Assembly (NCBI GenBank): GCA_049647585.1
Contig: JBARXY010000049.1
Coordinates: 137,576 to 201,575, forward strand
Reading direction: 5' to 3'
From: JAGQSZ01 sp049647585
Lineage (GTDB): Bacteria; Actinomycetota; Acidimicrobiia; Acidimicrobiales; Microtrichaceae
Length of the DNA stretch: 64,000 bases
The translations under genes were made by a program, and so were the position numbers. This document shows positions 51,418-59,824 of the stretch, in pieces (position 1 is the first letter of the stretch; each line of letters opens with the position of its first letter). The notes under the pieces were generated by a model that worked only from the letters and a program-made list of their open reading frames with translations, had not been told where the DNA came from and did not search any database.

Positions 51418-52008
51418 TCAGATGTAGCCGGGGCCCGGGAGCTGGGGCCCCCCGGAGCGTTCCGTCAGCTCGGCGCGCAGGCCTTCGAGCTGTTGGCGGG
51501 CCGCCATCTGTTGGGCGACCATCATCGCCTGGATTCCGTGGAACAGGCCCTCGAGCCAACCGACCAACTGGGCCTGGGCCAGACGTAGCTCGGCCTCGGT
51601 CGGAAGAGTGTTGCCGTCGAAATCGAACGCCAGGGCATCGAGCTCCTCTCCCAGGTCGGGCGACAGAGCAGACTTCAGCTCAGTGACCGAGCTGTTGTAG
51701 ATCTCACTCAGCTGTCCCCGGGCCGCGGCATCCACCGGAGTGTTCCGCACCTCGTCGAGCAGCTGCTTGAGCATCGCTCCGATCCGGATGATCTTGGCCG
51801 GTGAGAGCACATCGGCGGTGGCCTCGCTGTCCCCCATGGCTCCCTGAGGATCCGAGGGAGCGCCCGCTCCCCCACCCAACCGGCTGTTTCCGTTGGCCGA
51901 GGCGCCATCTGATCCGGGATTCTGCGCCCCCGATCCTGGGCTGATCACCTCTGGAAACACTCCGCTCTGGGGGTTCTGGGCTGACGGGGTCTCATTCGAA
52001 TCGGCCAT
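51418..52008 (-). CDS. bpa: bacterial proteasome activator (Bpa/PafE)
   Basis: A 196-residue ring-forming, ATP-independent activator of the 20S proteasome. Its helical core matches mycobacterial Rv3780: KIIRIGAMLKQLLDEVRNTP, then LRLAQAQLVGWLEGLFHGIQ and AQQMAARQQL. The N-terminal about 65 residues are Gly/Ser-rich disorder. The protein ends GPGYI, occupying the place of the GQYL tail that docks into the proteasome alpha ring. The proteasome genes themselves are not in the window. ATG 52008 has TAGGAT 7 bases upstream. Confidence 0.92.
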   Translation of the reverse strand: MADSNETPSAQNPQSGVFPEVISPGSGAQNPGSDGASANGNSRLGGGAGAPSDPQGAMGDSEATADVLSPAKIIRIGAMLKQLLDEVRNTPVDAAARGQLSEIYNSSVTELKSALSPDLGEELDALAFDFDGNTLPTEAELRLAQAQLVGWLEGLFHGIQAMMVAQQMAARQQLEGLRAELTERSGGPQLPGPGYI

Positions 52009-52015
52009 GGCCTCG

Positions 52016-52021
52016 ATCCTA
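52016..52021 (-). promoter_or_regulatory. -10 element for bpa
   Basis: TAGGAT on the minus strand, 7 bases before the bpa ATG. Confidence 0.5.
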
Positions 52022-52098
52022 CCCAGCCACCCGGGCCGCGGTCCGACCGCCCGAAACCTCCGGAGTTGATGCGGAGCAGGTTTCAGGTTCGGCGGAAC

Positions 52099-53055
52099 TC
52101 AAAAGTCCACTGAGCTCCCGAGGCGAACACGGGCGGCCACAAAGCGATAGTTCGACGGGTTGTCGAGCGTCCAGTCCGAATCGGTCTCCTCAGCAGCGAT
52201 TGCGTCTTGGACGAGAACCTCGATCTCGATCAATTGGCCCTTCACTGCCACGAAATAGGGGTCTGCCGAAGACGGGCACCAGCAACGGACTTCGGATGAG
52301 CCGTCCTCAAGCTTCAGTAGCGACCCGGTTGCTGAGCCGACGAGCCCAACTACTCGACCTGTTACCCGAAAGACTGATCCAGCTAGGGCTAATTGAAGAT
52401 CTGCGATGGTGGCATCCGCACCTCGTGGCTCAGCATCTGCTGGATCGATACCGGAGGCGCGCTGCCAAGCGGTTGGCCAACTAAGGGGTCGGATTGCTTG
52501 GACGGTACCGATATTTGCGAAGTGCGGGGGCCACGAATGAGCGCTGGCATCCTGTCTTTGAAGTGCCTCGAAGTCGACACCACCCCACCATGTGCCAGTC
52601 CAATAGGCACGCCCGTCCTCGATGGCCCCCGCAGCAAGATCGAGGGCGGTCGACATGTCAGGAGCAACCGGTTCGATCCCCTCGAATGGAACGCGCAATA
52701 GCGCTCCCCCAAATGTCACCCCTGGACATCCATGCTCCATAGTCAGATAGGTGAAAGACGCGAAGGCAATCGGGAGCAAAGTCGAAGGAAACGGTGGCGA
52801 GTCCACGGACTGAAGGTAAATCCAGGCCTCGAGAACAGAGCGGGGCGAAAGGAGATCGCCGGCATCAACGAGCCACGCCGGCCCTTCGCTCGCGTGACGC
52901 CAAAGCGTGATCATCTGCTCCGGAACTATGAGTGGGGCGACGGCAGTGACGAGATCGCTGATGTCTGCTTCGTCTGCTGGCCCGGGGAAAGCGGTTGCAC
53001 CGGCGGTTCTATGGGCAGCGACATACCGAGCAAGCGCAGATTCGAAAGCTGACAC
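52099..53055 (-). CDS. unrecognised two-part protein (SUKH-like N-terminus?)
   Basis: A 318-residue soluble protein. The first about 150 residues (LVTAVAPLIVPEQMITLWRH, PRSVLEAWIYL, SFTYLTMEHG) have the acidic helix-then-strand look of SMI1/KNR4 (SUKH) proteins, which often act as immunity or binding proteins; this is a fold-level guess. The last about 90 residues (AGSVFRVTGRVVGLVGSATGSLLKLEDG, IEIEVLVQDA) look like an all-beta OB-type domain. The GTG start at 53055 lacks a clear signal. It and the next small gene appear to be accessory insertions between bpa and the phosphodiesterase gene. Confidence 0.7.
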   Translation of the reverse strand: MSAFESALARYVAAHRTAGATAFPGPADEADISDLVTAVAPLIVPEQMITLWRHASEGPAWLVDAGDLLSPRSVLEAWIYLQSVDSPPFPSTLLPIAFASFTYLTMEHGCPGVTFGGALLRVPFEGIEPVAPDMSTALDLAAGAIEDGRAYWTGTWWGGVDFEALQRQDASAHSWPPHFANIGTVQAIRPLSWPTAWQRASGIDPADAEPRGADATIADLQLALAGSVFRVTGRVVGLVGSATGSLLKLEDGSSEVRCWCPSSADPYFVAVKGQLIEIEVLVQDAIAAEETDSDWTLDNPSNYRFVAARVRLGSSVDF

Positions 53056-53331
53056 GCTTCTAGTATGGAGCTGTTCCCGGTCCAGGTTCTCGGTTGGGGG
53101 CTATCGATTCTGAGTATGCGACTTGTCTCAAAGCGCCTACGGCCCGACTCGATTGCGTAGCTCCGCTCCAGAGGACTCGGAACGAAACTTCACGGTCGTC
53201 GAGCCACGCCGATATACACGAGGTCGAACCGGACGAAGTTGGGTGACCAGGACGGAAATAGAGTGGCTACGGTTCGGCCTCAGCAAGGCCCTGGGTAGTT
53301 GCCAAGTCCCGAGGACATCACAGGGGCATCC

Positions 53332-53553
53332 TCAATCCCATTCCGCTACCAGCCAAATGATCAGGAAGAGCGGAACTGCCACACCATCGAAAGTGAGGTT
53401 GGGCAGCAGCAAAAGGTCCCGCCACCGAAGGCCGCGGCCAGAGACTAAACGACGGATGAAAATCGCCAGAGCAAAAAGCCCGATCCCCATGGCGAGAACA
53501 TTCCCTGCGATCTGAAGCGGACTATCGAACTCCAGATCCCAGCCCACCGACAT
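53332..53553 (-). CDS. small two-helix membrane protein
   Basis: 73 residues with two transmembrane helices (about 14-34, AGNVLAMGIGLFALAIFI, and 52-70, LTFDGVAVPLFLIIWLV) joined by a basic loop (RRLVSGRGLRWRD), so both ends probably face outwards. No family is recognised. TAACCT exactly 7 bases before the ATG supports it as a real gene. The next 276 bases, up to 53055, hold no convincing gene. Confidence 0.62.
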   Translation of the reverse strand: MSVGWDLEFDSPLQIAGNVLAMGIGLFALAIFIRRLVSGRGLRWRDLLLLPNLTFDGVAVPLFLIIWLVAEWD

Positions 53554-53560
53554 GTCGATG

Positions 53561-53566
53561 AGGTTA
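53561..53566 (-). promoter_or_regulatory. -10 element for small membrane gene
   Basis: TAACCT on the minus strand, 7 bases before ATG 53553. Confidence 0.42.
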
Positions 53567-53620
53567 CTGACATCGACTCAAGAGCGGGCACGGCTCCGAA
53601 GGTCCCGCCAGCCGGCCGGC

Positions 53621-54772
53621 TCAACCCTGGGAGACCAGCAGCGGAACGAGGACTTCTGCCGATGTCATTGATCCGTGTCGACCCTGCAGCACGAACGGAC
53701 CAGTGTCGGCTGGGTCCTCGAAGGCGATCGCCTCACGGGCGACAAGGGCGACATCGCCCAGTCTGGACAGTGGCCCGGGCAGCACCTTGGGTCCGAACCA
53801 ACATTCGTCAAGTGTCTGTTCGACACCGACCACCCAGGCGACATCGCTGTGCTGCTCGGTTGCGACCTTCAGCAGGTCGTCGGCCGCCCCGGGGTAGGCA
53901 GTGAGCCAGCGGAACCGGGCTTCTCCGGATTGAAGATCCACACAGCTCATCACCTCTGGACTCGGAGCGATCACATTCGAACCGACGTCCACCTGCCCGT
54001 GGTCGGCCGTGATTACCAGTGCAACACCGGGCGGGAGTTCCTGGATCAGGTACTCGACCATTCGGTCCACGAAGACCAACTCTGCGTCGTAGACAGAATT
54101 GAGCCCGTACTCGTGGGCGACCTTGTCGATCCCGTCGTAGTACGCGTAGACGAAGGGCTCCCCACCGTTGATCTGGTCGAGGATCTGGGCGATGAGCGTC
54201 GAATTCATCCGGTAGGGGACGTGGCGACAGCCTCCGAGATGCACGCGGGTGAACCCGGTGTCCCGAAACTCGGCGCGTACGACAACGGGCGGACGCTGTC
54301 CGCCGAAAACCGCCTCGTGCTGAATCGTCTCCGGCGGGATTGCCTCGCGGGCGTCACCTTTGGAGGTCGTCCAGCGCAGCACGTTGAGGATGTCCCGATC
54401 GATGCTCATCCGATAGCCGATCACACCGTGCTCGCCAGGCGTCTTTCCGGTCGAGATCGACGTCAGAGCCGTGGCTGTCGTTGTCGGAGCGACCGTCGTG
54501 ATCGGCTTGGCATTCATGAGCGTGAAGCCACGTAGCAGGTCGCGTCGCGCGACCATCTGCTCCCAACCGAGGCCGTCGAGCACCAACATGACTATCTGGT
54601 CCGCACCGGCCAGTCCCTCGGGGAACCAGTCGGGTGCGTTGTCGGGGTCCTCGACCAGAACGTCGGTGACGTTTGAGGTACACGCACCCTCGTAATCAGG
54701 AAGAAGTGGGGACTCCTGCGAGGCATCTACAGATGCCGCCGACCAACTTGAGTCTGCCCCTCGAACAACCAC
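53621..54772 (-). CDS. nucleotide pyrophosphatase/phosphodiesterase-fold enzyme
   Basis: Alkaline-phosphatase superfamily protein, 383 residues. Metal-site and catalytic segments: LVLDGLGWEQM (first Asp), the Thr nucleophile region VAPTTTATALTSISTGKTPGEHG, YYDGIDKVAHEYG, TADHGQVDVG and GRHGSM (His). No signal peptide is apparent, unlike many family members, so it is probably cytoplasmic. The substrate is unknown. GTG 54772 has GAGGAGAAG 6 bases upstream. It is divergent from the Rrf2 regulator. Confidence 0.9.
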   Translation of the reverse strand: MVVRGADSSWSAASVDASQESPLLPDYEGACTSNVTDVLVEDPDNAPDWFPEGLAGADQIVMLVLDGLGWEQMVARRDLLRGFTLMNAKPITTVAPTTTATALTSISTGKTPGEHGVIGYRMSIDRDILNVLRWTTSKGDAREAIPPETIQHEAVFGGQRPPVVVRAEFRDTGFTRVHLGGCRHVPYRMNSTLIAQILDQINGGEPFVYAYYDGIDKVAHEYGLNSVYDAELVFVDRMVEYLIQELPPGVALVITADHGQVDVGSNVIAPSPEVMSCVDLQSGEARFRWLTAYPGAADDLLKVATEQHSDVAWVVGVEQTLDECWFGPKVLPGPLSRLGDVALVAREAIAFEDPADTGPFVLQGRHGSMTSAEVLVPLLVSQG

Positions 54773-54919
54773 CGGTGACTTCTCCTCGGTTCGTACCCCA
54801 CCACGCTATCTGCATCTCGGCGAAGAATGCATCACCGTAAGAGGTAGCTCACCCAGGTCGATTCTGAGCCGGGTCGGGCCGACTCGGGGACCGGTGGGCA
54901 TCGGGTCCATCCCGCCGCC

Positions 54920-54925
54920 TACGAT
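54920..54925 (+). promoter_or_regulatory. -10 element for rrf2-type gene
   Basis: TACGAT, 7 bases before GTG 54933. It supports that start over the ATG at 54924, which it overlaps. Confidence 0.5.
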
Positions 54926-54932
54926 GGATGCC

Positions 54933-55394
54933 GTGAAGGTCTCTACCCGTGGTGATTATGCGAGCAGGGCGCTGCTGTCATTGGCATTGCACACCTCGGA
55001 CGGACCGACATCGGTTCGTGACATTGCCGAAAGAACCGGGCTCCCCCAGCCCTACCTCGAGCAGATTCTTCTTGCCCTCAAGGGAGCCGGCTTGGTCCGC
55101 TCCAAGCGTGGCGTCGGGGGCGGTTACGTGTTGGCGCGGCCACCAGAGGAAATGACGCTCGCCCAGATCGTCTCGGCAGTCGACGGCCCGATCCAGGCCG
55201 GCGATTTCGGCCAACCGCACACCAACGGTTCTTGTGACCACGAGGGTCAATGCGTGCTTCTCGCGATTTGGCACGACGTCGGAGACAAGATGAAGTCGCT
55301 ACTCGACGACTACACGCTGGCTGATCTTGCTGCAATTACCGACGGCAACCAGCCTTGGCCGAGCGACCCGCTGCTCGCCGGCGACCTCAGCTGA
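54933..55394 (+). CDS. Rrf2-family transcriptional regulator
   Basis: A 153-residue winged-helix repressor: KVSTRGDYASRALLSLALH, the recognition region RTGLPQPYLEQILLALKGAGLVRSKRG and the wing GVGGGYVLARP. The sensor loop has two cysteines six residues apart (CDHEGQC), corresponding to the second and third cluster ligands of IscR; the usual first Cys is absent (PHTNGS precedes). It may bind a cluster with a His or other ligand. The regulon is unknown; isc/suf genes are not nearby. The 3' end overlaps rluD convergently by 8 bases. Confidence 0.9.
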   Translation: MKVSTRGDYASRALLSLALHTSDGPTSVRDIAERTGLPQPYLEQILLALKGAGLVRSKRGVGGGYVLARPPEEMTLAQIVSAVDGPIQAGDFGQPHTNGSCDHEGQCVLLAIWHDVGDKMKSLLDDYTLADLAAITDGNQPWPSDPLLAGDLS

Positions 55395-56349
55395 ACTGCT
55401 CCAAGACCTTGGCCAGGTCTGCCGCCAGCGGCGACTCGTAGGTCACGTCTTCGCCGGATCCGGGGTGCACGAAGCTCAGTTGTTTGGCGTGCAGAAATGG
55501 TCGCGGTAGCGGAAAGCTCTTTCGAGCCCCACCGTAGGTTCCGTCACCAATCACCGAGTGTCCGATGGACGAAAGATGCACACGTATCTGATGCGTCCTA
55601 CCCGTCTCGAGGCTGCAGGTGATCAACGACGCTTCAATCGGCTCCCAATAGATCTCGTCCACCGAGTAGTGGGTTCGTGACGCGCGTCCGTCCACTGCGA
55701 CGGTCATCCGCAGCGGGTCGCGTTTGGAGCGTCCGATCGGTGCGTCGATAACTGCATTGGCGTGATCGAAATGACCCCACGTCAGAGCCGTATACACACG
55801 CTCGGCGCGGTGTGTCGAGATCTGCTCCACGAGGCTCACGTACGCATCGGTCGTACGTGCGATGACCAATAGACCTGATGTCCCGCGGTCGAGACGGTGC
55901 ACGAGTCCGGGTCTGTGCTCCTCGCCGACGCCGACCAGTTCGGGATAGCGGGCGATTAGGCCGTGGACGAGGGTGGATCCGGAGTGTCCCGCCCCGGGAT
56001 GCACGACCAGACCCGGCGGCTTGTCGATGACGATGATGTCGTCATCCTCGTGCACCACTCCGAACTGCACCTCGGGATCGGCGATCAGCGCCTCCTCGAC
56101 CTTGATCGGATCGGCAAGCACCTCCAACTCGTCACCCTCACTAAGTCGGGTGGACGGCTTGGTCACCACCTTGCCGTTGACCGTCACGCTTCCGCTGTTC
56201 AGCGCGTCGGCAGCCTCGGCGCGGGAACTGCCGGTGAGCATCGCCACCGTTCTGTCGATCCGTTCGCCGTCGAGGACATCCGGAATTACTTCCGACACGA
56301 AGGGAACCCCGTCGACGGCCTTCACTGTTCGGCGTTCCGTATCATTCAC
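55387..56349 (-). CDS. rluD: RluA-family 23S rRNA pseudouridine synthase
   Basis: A 320-residue enzyme with an N-terminal S4 RNA-binding domain (LDGERIDRTVAMLTGSSRAEA) and a catalytic domain with IVIDKPPGLVVHPGAG and HRLDRGTSG, catalytic D154. Downstream GRTHQIRVHL is diagnostic of the RluA/C/D subfamily. The symbol follows the lspA-rluD gene order; the exact uridine targets are inferred. The ATG overlaps the lspA stop as ATGA. Confidence 0.93.
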   Translation of the reverse strand: MNDTERRTVKAVDGVPFVSEVIPDVLDGERIDRTVAMLTGSSRAEAADALNSGSVTVNGKVVTKPSTRLSEGDELEVLADPIKVEEALIADPEVQFGVVHEDDDIIVIDKPPGLVVHPGAGHSGSTLVHGLIARYPELVGVGEEHRPGLVHRLDRGTSGLLVIARTTDAYVSLVEQISTHRAERVYTALTWGHFDHANAVIDAPIGRSKRDPLRMTVAVDGRASRTHYSVDEIYWEPIEASLITCSLETGRTHQIRVHLSSIGHSVIGDGTYGGARKSFPLPRPFLHAKQLSFVHPGSGEDVTYESPLAADLAKVLEQFS

Positions 56350-56987
56350 TCGCCCGACTTGGAATCAGCGGCGCTCTCGGCACTCGCGGCTGCGGTGTCG
56401 GTGTCGGTGACGGCTGCTTCGGGGTGGGTAGCCGTGACGGTGTCAGTGACGGCTGCTTCGGGGTCGCCAGCGGCTGGCTCGTCCTCAACCTCACGGAAGG
56501 AGGCCAGCGCAAGTGCAATACCGCCGACTACGACCGCCGCATCGGCGATGTTGAAAATCGGCCACCACTGCAGGTCGATGAAGTCAACGACACCGCCGCC
56601 CATGAATCCCGTGCCGCTGCCCAGATCACCCGACCTTGCGAGTCGATCGATCACGTTACCGAGCGCACCACCGATGACCATTGCGACAAAGACCAGTTGC
56701 ACACGGGAATCAACTCGCCGGGCAAAGATGACCATCACAACTGCGATGCCGATGGCTACAAGGCCGATTATCGGACCGGCACCTGACCCGGTCGAAAAGG
56801 CCATCCCGGTGTTGAACGCCAAGTTCAGTCGCAGGGTCCAGATGACATCTCTGGGAATGCCCTGGATCAGATTCTCCAGCGCCCACCATTTGGTCAATTG
56901 GTCGACCACCAACACCAGCACGGCCACGGCGGCAAGCAGACCCCAACGACTCAGGCCGCTGGGGTGCTTCAGAGATCTTTCGGTCAC
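56346..56987 (-). CDS. lspA: lipoprotein signal peptidase II
   Basis: Aspartic protease in the membrane that cuts prolipoproteins after lipidation; it would process the lipoproteins encoded in this window. 213 residues with four helices. The catalytic aspartates are D114 (GNVIDRLARSG) and D149 (FNIADAAVV). NLAFNTGMAFS is also conserved. The C-terminal about 48 residues are extra, Asp/Thr/Ala-rich, and include a 13-residue duplication. GTG 56987 has GAGG 7 bases upstream; longer readings would enter the preceding gene. Confidence 0.95.
   Translation of the reverse strand: MTERSLKHPSGLSRWGLLAAVAVLVLVVDQLTKWWALENLIQGIPRDVIWTLRLNLAFNTGMAFSTGSGAGPIIGLVAIGIAVVMVIFARRVDSRVQLVFVAMVIGGALGNVIDRLARSGDLGSGTGFMGGGVVDFIDLQWWPIFNIADAAVVVGGIALALASFREVEDEPAAGDPEAAVTDTVTATHPEAAVTDTDTAAASAESAADSKSGE
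56401..56464. repeat. 39-bp-period repeat in lspA 3' end
   Basis: 56401-56425 and 56440-56464 agree at 24 of 25 bases. On the minus strand they code PEAAVTDTVTA and PEAAVTDTDTA in the LspA tail. Confidence 0.85.
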
Positions 56988-57012
56988 AGCCGCGCCTCGT
57001 GGAGGTGTCGGG

Positions 57013-57909
57013 TCACCTGAAGCTGCGGGTCTTGTATTCGACACGTTCCCGAGCGTAGGGGATGGCCTTGAGCCTCTCCTTGGGAATCGCCAGACCGGAG
57101 TACTCGCAGATTCCGTAGGTGCCCTTCTTGATGCGCTCCAAGGCGGCGTCGATCTCTTCGACCGTCTGCATGGCGCTGGCTGCACGGGCGAGATCCATGT
57201 CACGCTCGACAGCGAGGGTGTCGCCCTCACCAGACTCGTCATCGAACTGCACATCGCCCGGCTCACGATCCCTGGCCAGGGCATCTGCCTCGTTCTTGAG
57301 CGTGGTTGCCTGATTGAACAGGGTGAGGCGCTCCTTGTTGAGGAGCTTCACCTGGGCGTCGAGAAAAGCCTTGTCGAAATGTGCCGATGACTTCTCGGGT
57401 GTCTTCGCCTTCTCGGGGGCCCTTGAGGGAACCGTTGCCCGGGTGACCGGACGAGCTGCAGCCTTGGCGGGCTGCGCTGTGGATGCTTCCTTGTTTGCCA
57501 TTGCTTTTGCTGCTGATGCCTTTGCTACTTGTGCCTTCGCCGCTGACGCCTTGGCGGTTGCCTTCTTGGCTGCGGATGAGTTGGCGGGTGACTTCTTGGG
57601 GGCTGGGGACTTGGCCGCCCTGGTCGTAGCTGCAGTCGAATTCGTTGACTTTGCCGACTTGGAGGTTGCAGGCGCCGCCGTTACCGGCTTCTTGGCCACC
57701 GCCTTCTTGACGGAGGTCTTCTTGGCAGCGGCCTTGGTCGCCGTTGTTGTCGCAGTGGAACCGCTCGCCTTGGTCGCAGCCTTCGCCGTGGACTTCGCAG
57801 ATGTCGACGTGGACGACTTTGCCGCAGCGCCCTTTACTGCCTTGCCGGCGGGCGCCTTCTTGGCGGCAGCGGTCTTTTTGGTTGGTTCTGCGGCAGACTT
57901 CGTCGCCAT
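57013..57909 (-). CDS. DksA/TraR-type protein with histone H1-like tail
   Basis: 298 residues in two parts. Residues 1-165 are a Lys/Ala/Ser/Thr-rich H1-like tail (KKTAAAKKAPAGKA-type runs), expected to bind nucleic acid. Residues about 175-298 are a DksA/TraR unit: a long helical hairpin (KAFLDAQVKLLNKERLTLF, VEEIDAALERIKKGTYG), then the globular end. The zinc finger is degenerate: CEYSG replaces CxxCG and ARERVEY replaces the second CxxC, so three of four ligands are lost. Streptomyces has a DksA-like gene in the same place upstream of lspA. A strong GGAGG precedes ATG 57909. Confidence 0.88.
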   Translation of the reverse strand: MATKSAAEPTKKTAAAKKAPAGKAVKGAAAKSSTSTSAKSTAKAATKASGSTATTTATKAAAKKTSVKKAVAKKPVTAAPATSKSAKSTNSTAATTRAAKSPAPKKSPANSSAAKKATAKASAAKAQVAKASAAKAMANKEASTAQPAKAAARPVTRATVPSRAPEKAKTPEKSSAHFDKAFLDAQVKLLNKERLTLFNQATTLKNEADALARDREPGDVQFDDESGEGDTLAVERDMDLARAASAMQTVEEIDAALERIKKGTYGICEYSGLAIPKERLKAIPYARERVEYKTRSFR

Positions 57910-58055
57910 CTTTGGTCCTCCTCTACATCCGCCCGACATTGCGTCATCCAGCGAATGGTCCGAGCACCCTAGCCGGGAAGATGGGTCAAGTCAGGGCAGT
58001 CCTGCGCTCAAGGGATCAAGCGCTTGAAGTGCCCAACGAACGACCGGAAAGCCGG

Positions 58056-59429
58056 TCAGCGCCTCCAGCCGAAGCGACGAGCCTTCGAGTCGACTCCGCC
58101 GTCCAGAAACGCTGCCAGGGCCTCGTCATCGGTGTCCTCGGCGGTGTTGACCGCATGGTCCAACTCTTCGAGGTACTTGTCGCGGGGCAGATCCGCGCGT
58201 GATACCGCCTGGGTCGGACGGTCATCAGCGTCGTCCGTTCCCAAGGCTGTTCCAGCGTAGGAATTGACTGCCGCGGTAGCCGATGTGGACGCATTGGTGG
58301 CGATCGGCGCTGCGGAAACCCGCTCACGTGCTGAGGCAGGCTCCTCGCCGAGTGTCGACTCAAGCTCGGACCAGCTTCCGGGCCCCCAGCCATCGCCAGC
58401 CGCCAGAGCTTCGCCCGCTGCCCCGGCCGGTGCCGAAGTCAGGTCCAGGTAGCCATCCACAGCAGCGGAAGCAGTGGAGCTTTCGACCGGCGCAGACGCA
58501 GGCTGCTCCATCGAAATAGCCTCTTGTGCAGCGGTGCCTCCGCCATCTGAAGATGAGTCGCCGTAGGACTGTGGCTCCCCGGCCGACAAGGCATCTTCCC
58601 TGGAGTCCTGAGCCGGTGCAGGTAGTGGCTCGTCGACGTGGGACTCTTCCGGGAAGGTGTCGTCGACCGAATGACCCTCGGAGGAGCCGATGACCTCGTC
58701 GGGCAGGATCGACATTCCTTCGCGGGGGCCAATTGCCGTCGGGTCCTCCGCCAACGAGTTCAGCTCTGCAGCTGTGCGCATCAGGTCCTCGCGGTAACCC
58801 GTGAGTCGCCCTTCGAGCTGAACGATGACTCCTTCGATCTGGCTACGCCGGCCTTCGAGTTCGGTTACTGCTTCGAGCGCTGCAGCGTGGCGTTCGGCGA
58901 ACTCGTCCTCGGCCCGGCGACGGGCGTCGATCACGATGGCCTCTGCTTCGTTGATCGCCTCGGCCATCTGACGGTCGGCGCGACCGCGCGCCTCGTCGAG
59001 GAGCGACTCGGCTCTGGACTCGGCGTCCTGAATGGTTGCGTCAGCGGTGCGCTGGGCAATTACGAGGGTCTTGGCAACCCGCTCCACCTCGGCGTTCTCA
59101 TCCGCCTGCGCCTCACGCTCTCCGGCTGCTGCTACAGAATTTCGCAGTGACTCAGCTTCGGCACGGGCCGCACGAGCTGCGTCCTCGGCGCGTCGGATCC
59201 GCTGGTCCGCCTCATCGAGAACACGGTTCACCTCGGATAGTTTTGATTCACCGTCGGCCAGTCTCGCTTCGGCGGATGCCGCTCGTTGCTCGGTGTGTCG
59301 GAACTTGGCGAGCATCTGCGCGAACTCGGTTCCGGTCTCTTCGAGGAAGGACTCGACCTGGTCGATGTCGTAGCCCCGACGCCGTTCGGTGAATTCGGCC
59401 TTTTCAAACTTCTCGGGAGTCAGCTCCAT
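58056..59429 (-). CDS. divIVA: cell-pole/septum protein DivIVA (Wag31)
   Basis: A 457-residue coiled-coil scaffold that marks curved membrane at poles and directs polar growth in actinomycetes. The N-terminal lipid-binding domain (LTPEKFEKAEFTERRRGYDIDQVESFLEE) is clear. Long coiled coils run to about residue 215, followed by an acidic, low-complexity region and a final conserved-looking C-terminal helix (LPRDKYLEELDHAVN, ALAAFLDGG). ATG 59429 has TACCAT 7 bases upstream, so it can be expressed apart from yggT. Confidence 0.95.
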   Translation of the reverse strand: MELTPEKFEKAEFTERRRGYDIDQVESFLEETGTEFAQMLAKFRHTEQRAASAEARLADGESKLSEVNRVLDEADQRIRRAEDAARAARAEAESLRNSVAAAGEREAQADENAEVERVAKTLVIAQRTADATIQDAESRAESLLDEARGRADRQMAEAINEAEAIVIDARRRAEDEFAERHAAALEAVTELEGRRSQIEGVIVQLEGRLTGYREDLMRTAAELNSLAEDPTAIGPREGMSILPDEVIGSSEGHSVDDTFPEESHVDEPLPAPAQDSREDALSAGEPQSYGDSSSDGGGTAAQEAISMEQPASAPVESSTASAAVDGYLDLTSAPAGAAGEALAAGDGWGPGSWSELESTLGEEPASARERVSAAPIATNASTSATAAVNSYAGTALGTDDADDRPTQAVSRADLPRDKYLEELDHAVNTAEDTDDEALAAFLDGGVDSKARRFGWRR

Positions 59430-59436
59430 GTTTCGT

Positions 59437-59442
59437 ATGGTA
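59437..59442 (-). promoter_or_regulatory. -10 element for divIVA
   Basis: TACCAT on the minus strand, 7 bases before the divIVA ATG. Confidence 0.5.
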
Positions 59443-59481
59443 GCCGTGCTGTTCTGCCCGTCAGTGGATCCAGCGACCCCG

Positions 59482-59733
59482 TCAGTTACAGATGATCTGC
59501 TGAATGATCGTGATGCCGAAGATCACAACCAACGGCGACAGATCAAGGGCTGCCGCTCCCAGACGAACGGGAGGAATAATTCGCCGCAGTGGACCCATGA
59601 CCCACTCGGTAGCCGTGAAGACCACGCTGTAGATCTGTGCCATTAAGCCGGTCCCCGGCGGGAACCAACTGAGAATGATTCTGGCGAATATCAGAATCAT
59701 GAAGATGTCCAGGGCAAGGCAGATGACGCTCAA
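59482..59733 (-). CDS. yggT: YggT-family membrane protein
   Basis: An 83-residue protein with two transmembrane helices (about 3-24 and 60-82) and the family motif ILSWFPPGTG, plus PLRRIIPP after the loop. YggT/YlmG proteins sit next to sepF across Gram-positives and are linked to division and membrane organisation. The TTG start has GGAAAG 9 bases upstream; no ATG or GTG lies in frame before the first helix. Confidence 0.85.
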   Translation of the reverse strand: MSVICLALDIFMILIFARIILSWFPPGTGLMAQIYSVVFTATEWVMGPLRRIIPPVRLGAAALDLSPLVVIFGITIIQQIICN

Positions 59734-59824
59734 CGACAGGTTCTTTCCATAGCAAGGGTTTCAGGGCAGGCGGGCCGCCGTAACGAAGTAACGGCCGCGC
59801 ACTATGTCCTGCAGAGACTCGGGG

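Noticed and set aside
53123..53515. A 130-codon plus-strand frame between the two accessory genes
   Set aside because: It overlaps the small membrane gene antisense, has no start signal, and its sequence looks random and basic.
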